A DNA stretch of 64,000 nucleotides from Bacillota bacterium (GTDB lineage: Bacteria; Bacillota; Bacilli; Paenibacillales; NBRC-103111): contig JAEWIS010000031.1 in assembly GCA_023386955.1 (NCBI GenBank), forward strand, positions 310,001-374,000, given 5' to 3'. Positions 25,876 through 34,685 of this stretch are shown here, in pieces. The notes beneath the pieces were generated by a model. That model worked only from the letters and a program-made list of their open reading frames with translations. It did not search any database and was not told the origin of the DNA. Position numbers and translations under genes: made by a program. Within the stretch, counting starts at the first letter, position 1; the number at the start of each line of letters is the position of its first letter.

Positions 25876-26184
25876 TTACTTTACCACTTTAGCATTGAAG
25901 ATATTGCCCAGCTTTCCAGTAATTCGTTTGTTTAGAGGACTTTTCATATCCCGTGCCAATTCCCTGAAAAACATATTGGCTTCGTTCGTTTCTGCCTCAC
26001 AATTGACGTTCAGAACACCAGCCGAAGCGATATCCTGATTATCAATGAGGGGGACAGTGGTAATCACCGTATATTTTTTGGTCAGCGTCTTCATGTGTCG
26101 GGAAAAGGACTCAATAAGCTCATGGTTCTCGAATTCATTGATTGCCTTTTGACCATGGGCAGTAAAGCAAAGTTGGATTTTCAT
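25876..26184 (-). CDS. Hypothetical protein (102 aa) in the HTH module
   Basis: A soluble alpha/beta protein that I do not recognise. It begins MKIQLCFTAHGQKAINEFEN and has a basic C-terminus (NKRITGKLGNIFNAKVVK). AAAGGAG lies upstream of the ATG. Its own sigma-A promoter is flanked by two copies of a 19-bp repeat, and its 90-base leader contains a GC-rich hairpin, so it is tightly controlled. The HTH gene upstream on the same strand is the natural regulator. Confidence 0.6.
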   Translation of the reverse strand: MKIQLCFTAHGQKAINEFENHELIESFSRHMKTLTKKYTVITTVPLIDNQDIASAGVLNVNCEAETNEANMFFRELARDMKSPLNKRITGKLGNIFNAKVVK

Positions 26185-26212
26185 CTCTTCTCTCCTTTTG
26201 GTATGAGGTGAA

Positions 26213-26247
26213 AAGGGGAACCCTGCATCATGTTCAGGGCTCCCCTT
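26213..26247 (-). terminator. Leader hairpin upstream of the 102-aa gene
   Basis: AAGGGGAGCCCTG pairs with CAGGGTTCCCCTT around a nine-base loop, followed by TTC on the minus strand. It ends the HTH transcript and/or acts as an attenuator, because it lies between the promoter and the start of the 102-aa gene. Confidence 0.6.
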
Positions 26248-26256
26248 CTATTAACC

Positions 26257-26308
26257 GACCATAATTTCTTGTCAACACCATCATAACATGACCATAATTT
26301 CTTGTCAA
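26257..26308 (-). promoter_or_regulatory. Promoter with duplicated 19-bp operator
   Basis: On the minus strand TTGACA (26308-26303), 17 bases, then TATGAT (26285-26280). The -35 and spacer belong to one copy of TTGACAAGAAATTATGGTC (26308-26290). A second identical copy (26275-26257) covers the expected start site near 26273. The two copies are 33 bases apart, about three helical turns. Confidence 0.75.
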
Positions 26309-26343
26309 ATTAGAGAGCGTTTACCTGTAAAAATAAATTCAAT

Positions 26344-26625
26344 CTATTTTACACCCGAGGGATCCTTTTCCTCCGCGCTTTTCCATTCATCTATATTCTG
26401 CATGCCTGATTCCCTCTCATCAAATACAATAAGCTGACCCGGCTGCACATTAAAATATTCACAAAGCTTCTGCAGCAGATCCCGCGGATACTGGACCATT
26501 TCATCCTTGTACATTCTACGAACAGAGTCAAAGTGATAATGGATATCCTTCGCAAGCTTGCGTATCGATAACTTGGGATCGTGCACTTCCATAATTTCCT
26601 TTAGATTACTGCGTATGATTGACAA
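26344..26625 (-). CDS. XRE/YozG-type HTH regulator
   Basis: A small Cro/C1-type DNA-binding protein, about 93 aa. The helix-turn-helix is in NLKEIMEVHDPKLSIRKLAKDIHYHFDSVRRMYKDE and is followed by LLQKLCEYFNVQPGQLIVFDE, the usual end of YozG-like regulators. The start is TTG 26625 with GGAGGTG seven bases before it. Its promoter is TTGACT-N17-TATATT (26675-26647). A third copy of the operator-like repeat (16 of 19 bases) lies just upstream of that promoter, so autoregulation is likely. Confidence 0.8.
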   Translation of the reverse strand: MSIIRSNLKEIMEVHDPKLSIRKLAKDIHYHFDSVRRMYKDEMVQYPRDLLQKLCEYFNVQPGQLIVFDERESGMQNIDEWKSAEEKDPSGVK

Positions 26626-26646
26626 TGATCTGCACCTCCAATGAAC

Positions 26647-26698
26647 AATATATATGGAGTACAGGTGTGAGTCAACAAAATGACAAGAAAATAAGGTC
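26647..26698 (-). promoter_or_regulatory. HTH gene promoter with upstream operator-like motif
   Basis: TTGACT (26675-26670), 17 bases, TATATT (26652-26647) on the minus strand. The motif TGACAAGAAAATAAGGTC (26681-26698, read on the + strand) matches the 19-bp repeat at 26257-26308 with inverted orientation and lies just upstream of the -35 box. Confidence 0.6.
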
Positions 26699-26750
26699 AC
26701 ACAAAAAACACCCCCGCATTATTCCATGCGGAGATGTTATTAGCCTGCGT

Positions 26751-28325
26751 TTATTTCTTCAGCTTAGCGTAGGATTCCTTATACTCGGCCATCAGCTTGT
26801 CGCCGCCGTTTTTCTTCCACTTGCTGATTTCTTCCTTCCAGCCGGCTTCATCAATCTTGCCCATGATGTATTTGGTTTCCGCATCCATCAGCAGCTGATC
26901 CAGCTCCTGGCCACGCTCCGACAAGGTGGCGGATTTCAGGGTCAAGGCAGGGTTGGAGACGATGTACTTGATACCGTCGGATTCCATCTTGGTTCCTTTT
27001 TCGCCAATGGGCACATCCTTCAAGGGCTTCACGTTGTAGCCCTCCAGCACCGTCAGGTTATCCCGGTAAGGCTTCACCTCACGTTGGAAAATGTTGAAGC
27101 CGTCGCCGATGAATTCCGTCCGTCCATCAGCGGTGTTGCCGAAGTGGGTGCCTTCAATGCCGCGCAGGAGCAGCGTGGAGGCCGCCGGCTCCATGAGGGC
27201 GTCGAGGAAGCCCAGCACCCGCTTCATTTCGGCTTCGGTCTTCACAGAGGACTTAGGAATCACGAAGAATCCGTTATTGCCCGCCTCGGAGGAGATCCGG
27301 ATGCCTTGCGGCCCTTCGAAGCTGGCCACATCCACCACTGCCGCCGGATTGGTCTTGCTCAGCCGGTCCTGCTGGCTTTTGCCATTGGTGGCAACTGCGA
27401 AGCGGATACCGGCGCGGCCTGTATCAAACAGCTTCTCCTGCTCCGTGGCATCCAATACGGCAAAGTCCTGGTTGATCAGCTTCTCCGCATACAGCTTGCG
27501 GAACAGGTTCAGCACATCCATAAATTCCTTGGTTTCGTGCTCCGGCGTAAAGTTATTGTCCTTGTCCACGCTCCACTTGTTGACCCCGCCCATCATGACG
27601 GCGAACCGGGTCAGCCAGGAGGCGACACCTTCGTTATACTTCTTGTTCAGCACAATGCCATAGGTATCATTCTTGCCGTTCTTATCCGGGTCATTCAATG
27701 TTAGCGCCTTCACAACATTGTACCAGTCATCCATGGTCTTCGGCAGCTGCAGGTTCAGCGCGTCCATCCAGTCCTTGCGGTAGACATACGCGCCCCGGCC
27801 CATGTTACGGTACAGCGGTACGCCATAGATTTTACCCTCAACCGCGATGTTCTGGAAAAACTGCGGGTTCTGCGCACTCAAGTTTTTGTAGTCCTTCAAA
27901 TGCGGACCTACTTCCCAGAACAATTGGGACTCAATGGCGTTCACCACAGTCGGGCCTTGAACCACCCGCAGGAGCTTGGGCATTTCATTGGAGGCCAGCA
28001 TGACATTAATTTTATCATTGTAGGCGGTAGACGGAATCCACTGGATATCCAGCTTGGTATTCGTCAGCTTCTCGATGGTTTGCTCCACCACATTGCCCTT
28101 GGCGGGAATATCCCCCACCTGGCTGATAGCAATGGTGAGGTTAAGAGGTGCCTGCGCCGTAGCTGTAGCAGGTGCTGCCGAAGCAGCGGACGGAGCCTTC
28201 GTGGCCCCTGCCGTTTCCTTGGCCCCGTTATCCGTAGAGCCCCCTGAGCTGCCGCAGGCAACGGACACCAGCATCGTCCCTGCCATAGCCGAACTAACCA
28301 AAGCTCTTTTTTTCCATTTTCCCAT
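26751..28325 (-). CDS. ABC transporter substrate-binding lipoprotein (LplA/YtcQ type)
   Basis: A 524-aa oligosaccharide-binding lipoprotein. MGKWKKRALVSSAMAGTMLVSVACGSSGG gives the signal and lipobox (SVAC), followed by an Ala/Pro/Thr linker. RNMGRGAYVYRKDWMDALN and KNDTYGIVLN are typical of this long branch of binding proteins used for oligogalacturonides, rhamnogalacturonan or other complex saccharides. GGGAGG precedes the ATG at 28325. It is the third gene of the transporter unit and, again, no ATPase gene is present. Confidence 0.9.
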   Translation of the reverse strand: MGKWKKRALVSSAMAGTMLVSVACGSSGGSTDNGAKETAGATKAPSAASAAPATATAQAPLNLTIAISQVGDIPAKGNVVEQTIEKLTNTKLDIQWIPSTAYNDKINVMLASNEMPKLLRVVQGPTVVNAIESQLFWEVGPHLKDYKNLSAQNPQFFQNIAVEGKIYGVPLYRNMGRGAYVYRKDWMDALNLQLPKTMDDWYNVVKALTLNDPDKNGKNDTYGIVLNKKYNEGVASWLTRFAVMMGGVNKWSVDKDNNFTPEHETKEFMDVLNLFRKLYAEKLINQDFAVLDATEQEKLFDTGRAGIRFAVATNGKSQQDRLSKTNPAAVVDVASFEGPQGIRISSEAGNNGFFVIPKSSVKTEAEMKRVLGFLDALMEPAASTLLLRGIEGTHFGNTADGRTEFIGDGFNIFQREVKPYRDNLTVLEGYNVKPLKDVPIGEKGTKMESDGIKYIVSNPALTLKSATLSERGQELDQLLMDAETKYIMGKIDEAGWKEEISKWKKNGGDKLMAEYKESYAKLKK

Positions 28326-28384
28326 ACTTGTTGACCTCCCAATATTTTTTAGATACAAAGCCTCTCGTCACTTTTGGGGGAAGC

Positions 28385-29257
28385 TTATCCCTTCACAGAC
28401 CCCAGCATAACCCCTTTGGCAAAATGCTTCTGCAGGAACGGATACACCGCCATAATCGGCAGGGTAGCGAAGACAATCACCGCCATCTTGATGGTGAGCG
28501 GTTGAATATTCATTTCATCCATATTCGTATCGCCTACACGGCTGTTGGCATTGATGACAATTTCCCGAAGCAGCACCTGAATCGGCCACTTCTCATTATT
28601 ATTGATATACATGACGGCGCTGAAGAACTTATTCCAATGATCCACGGCGTAGAACAGTCCGAAGGTGGCGATGGCGGGCAGGGACAGCGGGATGACGATC
28701 CGGAACAGAATGCCCAGATCATTGCAGCCGTCAATCTTGGCGGAGTCCTCAATCCCGTCCGGCATCTGCTGGAAGAAGTTCTTGAGGATAATCAGGTTAA
28801 AGGCGCTGATTGCCGTCGGAATCATCAAGGCCCACAGAGAATCGATCAGATGCAGGGACTTCACCACATAATAGGTGGGGATCAGCCCGCCGTTAAACAG
28901 CATGGTGAACAGCACCGCCAACAGCATCACGCTCCGGCCCTTGAAGCTTTTCCGGGAGAGCGGATACGCCAATAAAGATGTAAGCACAAGATTGAGGAGT
29001 GTGCCGACTACGGTAATGTATATGGATACACCCAGGCTCCGGATTAAGGCATTGGAGGAAAAAATGTACCGGTATGCCGCCAGGGAAACCTCCTTCGGGT
29101 ACAAGATAAATCCGCCTTCTGCCACAATATGCGGGGCCGTAAAGGATACGGCAAGCACATAGATAAAGGGCAGAACACAGATGATTCCGATCAGGGATAA
29201 CAATGCGGTATTGACTATATCGAACAGCCGATTGCTCCATGTATGGTCCTGCTTCAT
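28385..29257 (-). CDS. CUT1 ABC permease (LplC/YtcP type)
   Basis: A 290-aa inner-membrane permease with six membrane segments and the EAA loop EDSAKIDGCNDLGILFRIVIP. It ends in the LQKHFAKGVMLGSVKG tail typical of LplC-like proteins. It starts 26 bases after the LplB-like gene ends. Confidence 0.92.
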   Translation of the reverse strand: MKQDHTWSNRLFDIVNTALLSLIGIICVLPFIYVLAVSFTAPHIVAEGGFILYPKEVSLAAYRYIFSSNALIRSLGVSIYITVVGTLLNLVLTSLLAYPLSRKSFKGRSVMLLAVLFTMLFNGGLIPTYYVVKSLHLIDSLWALMIPTAISAFNLIILKNFFQQMPDGIEDSAKIDGCNDLGILFRIVIPLSLPAIATFGLFYAVDHWNKFFSAVMYINNNEKWPIQVLLREIVINANSRVGDTNMDEMNIQPLTIKMAVIVFATLPIMAVYPFLQKHFAKGVMLGSVKG

Positions 29258-29283
29258 GGATGTCGCTCCTCCTTTCCGGTAGA

Positions 29284-30240
29284 TTAATAGACGCCTTCTT
29301 CACCGAAGCGTTTGGCCAGCCAGTTGGATGACAAGACGAGGATCAGCCCCACCACCGACTTGAACATGCCCACCGCTGCACTGTAGCTGAACTGCCCCTG
29401 CGTCAGCCCTTTGACATAGACGTAGGTATCGAATACCTCTCCGACCTCCCGGTTGGTCGGCGTGAGCATCAGGAAGATATGCTCGAAGCCCGAATCCAGG
29501 AAGCTTCCCAGCTTCAGAATCAGCAGAATGATAATGGTGCTGCGGATCGCCGGGAGCGTAACATGCCACATCTGCCTCCAGCGGCCTGCTCCGTCCATCC
29601 GGGCTGCTTCATACAGCTGCAAATCCACCCCGGCCAATGCGGCCAGGAAGATAATCGTGCCCCACCCTACCTCTTTCCAGATAGACTGGGAAATAATCAT
29701 GGTTCGAAACCAGCCTGGCTCCAGCAAAAAAGGAACCTTCTCTCCCGTAATCGAATACAGCAGCTCGTTGACTGCTCCGCCTTCCGTGGTGAACAGAATG
29801 TAGAAGATACCCACCACCACCACCCAGGATACGAAGTGGGGAATATAGATCAGGGTTTGGACGAAACGCTTGACCCGGTCCTTCCGCAGCTCATTGAGCA
29901 TTAAGGAGAGCACGATAGGCAGCGGGAAAAAGAAAAGCAGGTTGTAAATCGCCAATAAGAAGGTGTTGCGGAACAGCATCCAGAACTGCTCTTCCCCGAA
30001 GAAGCGGGAGAAGTGCTTGAGCCCGACCCATTGGCTGTCCATAAATCCGAGATGGGGCTTAAAATCCTGGAATGCCATTATTAGCCCGTACATGGGGACG
30101 TACTTAAAAACCAGGAAATACAGAAGGCCGGGCAATGCCATGACATACAGCCACCGGTCCTTTAGGAGTTCCTTTATCCACCTGTGCTTGCTTGATACTC
30201 TGACTTCTGTTTGCACTTTCGCATCTGCTGGTATACTCAC
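29284..30240 (-). CDS. CUT1 ABC permease (LplB/YtcO-type partner)
   Basis: A 318-aa inner-membrane permease with the LplB-type start (KELLKDRWLYVMALPGLLYFLVFKYVPMYGLIMAFQDF) and the EAA loop YEAARMDGAGRWRQMWHVTLP. It is the first gene of the transporter unit. It lies downstream of the AraC-type sensor-regulator but is separated from it by a terminator, so it has its own promoter in 30241-30466. Confidence 0.92.
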   Translation of the reverse strand: MSIPADAKVQTEVRVSSKHRWIKELLKDRWLYVMALPGLLYFLVFKYVPMYGLIMAFQDFKPHLGFMDSQWVGLKHFSRFFGEEQFWMLFRNTFLLAIYNLLFFFPLPIVLSLMLNELRKDRVKRFVQTLIYIPHFVSWVVVVGIFYILFTTEGGAVNELLYSITGEKVPFLLEPGWFRTMIISQSIWKEVGWGTIIFLAALAGVDLQLYEAARMDGAGRWRQMWHVTLPAIRSTIIILLILKLGSFLDSGFEHIFLMLTPTNREVGEVFDTYVYVKGLTQGQFSYSAAVGMFKSVVGLILVLSSNWLAKRFGEEGVY

Positions 30241-30466
30241 CGGTTAATCTCCTTTCGGCCGTCATCCATTTCACTTGCATGCCCCCATTATCATCCCGGC
30301 TGTTATTACATGCTATAGATCGTAACCAACTTCTTCGCGCAAACCCTTGTTATTCCTGGATTTTCCGAAAAAGACCAGAGGAAATGATCATCATCATACC
30401 TGCAGGCTACCATCAGACAACGTATAAAATATCCCCCATTTTGATGTAACACTTCATCATGTCCAC

Positions 30467-30510
30467 AAAAAGATCCGCCATAGGCGGCCCGGCGGGGCCT
30501 CTATGACGGA
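30467..30510 (-). terminator. Terminator after the AraC-type regulator gene
   Basis: CCGTCATAG...CTATGGCGG with an inner GGCC/GGCC stem, then ATCTTTTTG on the minus strand. Confidence 0.75.
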
Positions 30511-30527
30511 ATTGGATAATGTCTATG

Positions 30528-32861
30528 CTAAGCTTGCTTCTGCTGGTTCGTCCGGAACTGCCCCGGCGTAATCCCCACCACCTTGCGGAAGCTGCGGATA
30601 AAGGCAGTTGTATTGGAATAATTCAGCCTGTCGGAGATGTCGGACACCTTCATATTGGTGTTTTCCAGCCATTCCTTGGCCAGGGTCATCCGGTAATTGA
30701 CCAGATATTCGCTGAAGGTCATGCCCGTTTCCCGCTTGAACACCCGGCCCAGATAAACAGGGTGGAATTTCATCTCCTCCGCGCAGCCCTCCAGCGTCAT
30801 ATCCCGGCTGTAGCCTTCCTTGATCAGCTGAATAATCTTGTTGGCAATGCTGACATACTGGGAATCCTCCAGACCGGCCAGGAACAATCCCACCGGCTGG
30901 ATCAGATCCCGCTTGAACCATGCTGCGATATCATCCACTGCATTCAGCCGCATTAGCCTGGCGTAGGAGGCCCGTTCCCCCAGCACATGATGGACGGTTC
31001 CGCCCTTCTCCTGGACAATCTGGTAGATCCGGGAGACTAGCTGCATCATAAACACCGGGTATTCCTTCGAGCTGAGATTGCTCTCCGACAGCTCGGATAC
31101 ATACGTATCGAACCAGTCCGTGGCCTTTTCCGTATCCCCCAGGCTCAGGGCCTGGATCAGCTGATCCTCCGTCCACTTGATCTGGGTGTATGCGGCAGCG
31201 GCCATATTGCTTAACCCGGGCTCCGTATCCCCGTAATGGATAATCATACCGCTGCCCAGATAGACACGCCGCTTCAATGCCTCCAAGCTTTCATTATAAG
31301 CACGCACCACATAAGAGGTTTGTTCGAAGGGGCTGCTGATGCCGATGCTGATGCTCACCTTCAGAAACTCCATTACCTTGGACTTGATCAGGTCGCACAG
31401 CCCATAATAATAGGTCCGCAGCTCTCCCTCGTCCTCCAGGCCGCTGGCCACCATGTTGACCTGGGATTGGTTCACCAGAACGGGACTGAACAGCATCTCC
31501 GGAGCGATGAGCTCACCCACCATATTCTGGATGGCAAACAACAGCAGCTCCTTATCATGCTCCCCGTAGCGGGTATCCTGAAGGGTATCGATCTGCAGGG
31601 TCAGTACCGCCAGCCGCTTCCACCCGGCGGGGAATCCGAACAGGGCACTCCTATAGGTAAACTCGCTCTCAGATAGTTGGCCGGCCAACAGCTTCAGCAT
31701 CAGGAACTGCTTCAGCTGCGCCAGCTGGTCCTGCATCTGCTGCTGCATGTTCTGGCTGTTGCTGAACAGAATGTCAAACCGTTTCTCCAGCGAGGAGAAC
31801 TCATCCTTACCTCCACTCTCCCCAATGGAGACGGCCTCCGTCATCTCGGCCAGCCTGCGGATGGGCGAATACATCCTGCGGGTAATAAACCAGGCCAGCA
31901 GCCCCACCACAATCAACACCAGACTGGAAGCAACCACGGTGCCTGTAGCGATCTTGCGGGTTTCCCGGGTCAGCTCCTTCAGAGACACGGCGGATACATA
32001 GATCCACTCGTTATACGAGGACTGCCTGTAGGTAAAGACCATATCGCGGTTATCTATCCGGCCGTACATATATCCGGAAGACTGCCCCGAGGAGGCAATG
32101 GATTCGGCAATCCGCTTATTCATAGCCGCATAATGGGTGGCTTCCTCATCCCTCCGGTCCAGAAAATCCAGCCCGGTGTAATCCATCACGTAGACCTTGC
32201 CCATCTGCTCCTTGGTATTGTCCGTCAGCATAGCCCGAAGCCGCGGCTTGTCAATTTCAATAATCAGGAACCCTTTGGGCTGATGGGTAAAGGGCAATAT
32301 AGGCAGCTTTTGCACCAACCGGATCGTATCATTCCCCGTACCTGGCGGAGCCGCTCCCCCGTCAGAGGGAAGATAACCCGTGTCCCAGAACATATTATTC
32401 GGATGATTGGCATAAACGGGAAGCCGGTCCTTGAAGGATAGTCCGTTCAGGGAATTGACCGAAGTAAAGTTCAGCACCCAATCATGCTGAAGGTCAATGA
32501 GATACGCCTCGCTTACACTGGAGAACGTCTGCAGATTATACAAGCCCGAGTACAGGTCCCGGATCTGGATATGCTCCTCCACATCAATAGGCGCGCTCAA
32601 GGCCGCCGCCACCAGAGGGGAACGGGCAAATTGATTGCCGGTCAGCTCTGTCGTTTTCTTCAGCTGCTCGATATACATCTGGGTCTGGGACAGCAGCTGC
32701 ATATTACTCTCCTTGGTCTTCTGCTCCACATCACCCGCCGCCACATAATAAGAATAAAGACCAAGGGACAACACCGGAATAGCCCCGATTAATAACGTAA
32801 ACGCCAACAAAAGCATCATATACCTGGGAAATCTCCGTGTAATCATTCCCCGCAACCGCAT
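30528..32861 (-). CDS. YesS-like AraC-family membrane sensor-regulator
   Basis: A 777-aa one-component regulator. Membrane helix about 15-38; extracytoplasmic dCache-like sensor about 40-285; second membrane helix near 285-310 (VVASSLVLIVVGLLAWFITRRMY); a cytoplasmic domain; then an AraC double HTH in the last 100 residues (KIIQLIKEGYSRDMTLEGCAEEMKFHPVYLGRVFKRETGMTFSEYLVNYRM...). It is of the size and layout of YesS, which activates rhamnogalacturonan genes in Bacillus subtilis. It starts at 32861 after AGGAGAG. The adjacent LplABC-like transporter is the likely target. Confidence 0.9.
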   Translation of the reverse strand: MRLRGMITRRFPRYMMLLLAFTLLIGAIPVLSLGLYSYYVAAGDVEQKTKESNMQLLSQTQMYIEQLKKTTELTGNQFARSPLVAAALSAPIDVEEHIQIRDLYSGLYNLQTFSSVSEAYLIDLQHDWVLNFTSVNSLNGLSFKDRLPVYANHPNNMFWDTGYLPSDGGAAPPGTGNDTIRLVQKLPILPFTHQPKGFLIIEIDKPRLRAMLTDNTKEQMGKVYVMDYTGLDFLDRRDEEATHYAAMNKRIAESIASSGQSSGYMYGRIDNRDMVFTYRQSSYNEWIYVSAVSLKELTRETRKIATGTVVASSLVLIVVGLLAWFITRRMYSPIRRLAEMTEAVSIGESGGKDEFSSLEKRFDILFSNSQNMQQQMQDQLAQLKQFLMLKLLAGQLSESEFTYRSALFGFPAGWKRLAVLTLQIDTLQDTRYGEHDKELLLFAIQNMVGELIAPEMLFSPVLVNQSQVNMVASGLEDEGELRTYYYGLCDLIKSKVMEFLKVSISIGISSPFEQTSYVVRAYNESLEALKRRVYLGSGMIIHYGDTEPGLSNMAAAAYTQIKWTEDQLIQALSLGDTEKATDWFDTYVSELSESNLSSKEYPVFMMQLVSRIYQIVQEKGGTVHHVLGERASYARLMRLNAVDDIAAWFKRDLIQPVGLFLAGLEDSQYVSIANKIIQLIKEGYSRDMTLEGCAEEMKFHPVYLGRVFKRETGMTFSEYLVNYRMTLAKEWLENTNMKVSDISDRLNYSNTTAFIRSFRKVVGITPGQFRTNQQKQA

Positions 32862-32953
32862 GTCTGTACTCTCCTTACCACTAATTTGCTGCAGCACCTT
32901 CTCTCCCATATGATTCGCTACCATTCCATTTAATACCTGTATGTTGGCAAAAG

Positions 32954-32999
32954 AAAAACGTCTTCGGCCCCCACTTTTCGTGGTGCCGAAGGCGTTTTT
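32954..32999 (-). terminator. Terminator downstream of the small 33.0-kb gene
   Basis: AAAAACGCCTTCGGC pairs with GCCGAAGACGTTTTT in a long stem with T-run on the minus strand. Confidence 0.85.
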
Positions 33000-33014
33000 G
33001 CCTACTTGTCCCTG

Positions 33015-33137
33015 TTATTGATGCCGTGGCACAACTTGATCACAATAGGGCATCCGGTAACGTTGGTGAGACCCAATATCCTCAATCATCAGACCTTGCT
33101 CATAGAAGTCAGCCACCTGGTAGCGGGAAACCTTCAT
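33015..33137 (-). CDS. Putative 40-aa protein downstream of the RQC/SEC-C gene
   Basis: The open frame starts at ATG 33137 with AAGGTGGAG six bases before it and ends at TAA 33015, just before a terminator. The product (MKVSRYQVADFYEQGLMIED...) is hydrophilic, has no membrane segment and is not recognised. The strong ribosome binding site and tight packing suggest it is translated. Confidence 0.45.
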   Translation of the reverse strand: MKVSRYQVADFYEQGLMIEDIGSHQRYRMPYCDQVVPRHQ

Positions 33138-33149
33138 GGCGCTCCACCT

Positions 33150-33243
33150 TCAGCTGATGTCCGCCTGCTTCTGCCAACAGCATTGCTTATACTTCTTTCC
33201 GCTTCCGCAAGGGCAGGGATCATTTCTTCCTACCACGTTTTTC
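33150..33243 (-). pseudogene. Out-of-frame SEC-C tail of the RQC-minor gene
   Basis: In the +1 frame relative to the gene above, the DNA encodes [19 protein letters not shown] and then WQKQADIS and a stop at 33150. This is a full SEC-C zinc motif. Removing one G of the GG at 33233-33234 would join it in frame to the upstream gene (EKR then VGRNDPC). Confidence 0.8.
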
Positions 33244-33888
33244 AATCCTCTTCATTTCTCTTTCTTCCTTATCAAACTGGCAGCGGGGGCAAATTTCTGT
33301 AAATTGAATCCCGTCCGACTGGTAACAGCTCAAGTCATATTCATCGAAGATAAACGGGTGTCCGCATTCCTGGCAATCGAGGAAAATCGGTTGTTCGGAA
33401 CGAACAATCAGAGATCTTGTTCGCTGCACCAAAAGGGTTTGCCATTCGGCCACCTCCATAGGGGTAATTCCAGTTTCTATCCAATGGTCCCACTCCTGCA
33501 GGAATTCCTTGGCCCGCCGTTCCCGCTCCACCGCCCAGCCCAGTGGTGTAAATTCAAGAATGGGCAGCTTCCCTTCCCACGCTGTCCGGATATAGCGCCT
33601 ATCGATCAGACTATCGATTTTCTCCATAATCTGCTCCTGCTTCAAATCATGGAAAAAGCCGTAGGCGGGATTCTGGTCCAGCCCCTTCTCAAGCAGCTGC
33701 TTTTCCTTAGAGCCTTCAATATCTTGGCTACCTGCGTACTCCTCCCTCGCCAATAACATCATCCGTGGCGCGTAGAACGGCATATAGCTCCTGAACCGGC
33801 AACAGCAAAAATGCATGTTGGGGGGCTGCTCAGATCCCGATTTTTTCGAAGCTTTCTTGTGCATGTCATCCTCCCTCCTATCCGCCAA
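33220..33888 (-). CDS. RQC-minor-type winged-helix/zinc protein, C-terminus frameshifted
   Basis: A 222-aa DNA-binding-like protein. [31 protein letters not shown] is the winged-helix end typical of RecQ C-terminal (RQC-minor) proteins of Bacillales. [15 protein letters not shown] and CPRC may bind zinc. The frame ends RGRKK and TGA, but the next codons in the +1 frame spell a complete SEC-C motif, so the normal protein was about 245 aa. Either one base was inserted, or the shift is programmed. The start may be ATG 33888 or ATG 33864. Confidence 0.75.
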
Positions 33889-33897
33889 CCCACCTGC

Positions 33898-34659
33898 TTA
33901 TATGTTAGTTATATCAAACTCACCCAGCTTCACAAGCGGCTTCTTGCCTCTGTTCCCTTTCGTAACTTCTTCCGCTCCCGCTTTATTGGTTCGTTTACTA
34001 ATATAGTCGCCTGTCAGCAGATTATAATCATCCTCATCAACGCCCATCCCTAATTCTTCACTAATGGGGAAAATGGTTCCCATGGTCGCCCCGATGAGGT
34101 ACCAATCATTATCCTGGAATCTGAACCGGTACGTATGGTACCACTTCGTGCTGCTGCCTCCGTAATCACTGACCACCACTGAGCCCCGGTCAATAGAGAG
34201 TCCACTAAAGGGATCGCCAAAAACGCCTCCCTCCCAAGCGGATAAAATCACATGCTCGGCCAGAATGGACAGAGAGTATGTGTTCTCCTTGGTGCCGAAT
34301 GCTATCAATAAGGAGCGGGGGGCCTCCAGCCCGCCTTCCGCCCGCTCTATAACCATTGCCACATCCGGAATGCCATCCCTATTCAAATCGCCTTCTGCTA
34401 TCACATTCTGAGGATCGTTCAACAAGTTCCATCCCGCGGGGATGAGTGAAGCCACATCCTGGGCTGGCCGAGGGGTACGGGCAGGAGAAGGAGAAGCGTC
34501 CGGTTGAATAGGGGATGCAGATGAAGGCGTAGTGGTGGCGAGAGGCGGATAACTGGCACCGTTTGGGTCAATCGGGGTATTATCTCCAATTCCTCCGCCG
34601 TCGCTGCAAGCGGTCAGAAGCATAAGGCACATGGCACAAGACAGCAGCAGTGACTTCAT
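33898..34659 (-). CDS. Hypothetical lipoprotein with an EF-hand-like Asp loop
   Basis: The signal MKSLLLSCAMCLMLLTAC gives a lipobox ending LTAC. A Pro/Ser/Thr linker (PSSASPIQPDASPSPARTPRPAQ) precedes a globular domain of about 180 residues that contains EGDLNRDGIPDVAMV, an Asp-rich calcium-type loop as in FG-GAP repeats. Function unknown. ATG 34659 starts the signal peptide, but a TTG at 34689 that overlaps the stop of the YCII gene is also possible, so the two genes are probably co-transcribed. Confidence 0.65.
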   Translation of the reverse strand: MKSLLLSCAMCLMLLTACSDGGGIGDNTPIDPNGASYPPLATTTPSSASPIQPDASPSPARTPRPAQDVASLIPAGWNLLNDPQNVIAEGDLNRDGIPDVAMVIERAEGGLEAPRSLLIAFGTKENTYSLSILAEHVILSAWEGGVFGDPFSGLSIDRGSVVVSDYGGSSTKWYHTYRFRFQDNDWYLIGATMGTIFPISEELGMGVDEDDYNLLTGDYISKRTNKAGAEEVTKGNRGKKPLVKLGEFDITNI

Positions 34660-34685
34660 AACAGCCACTCTGAGGCGTAATCCAC

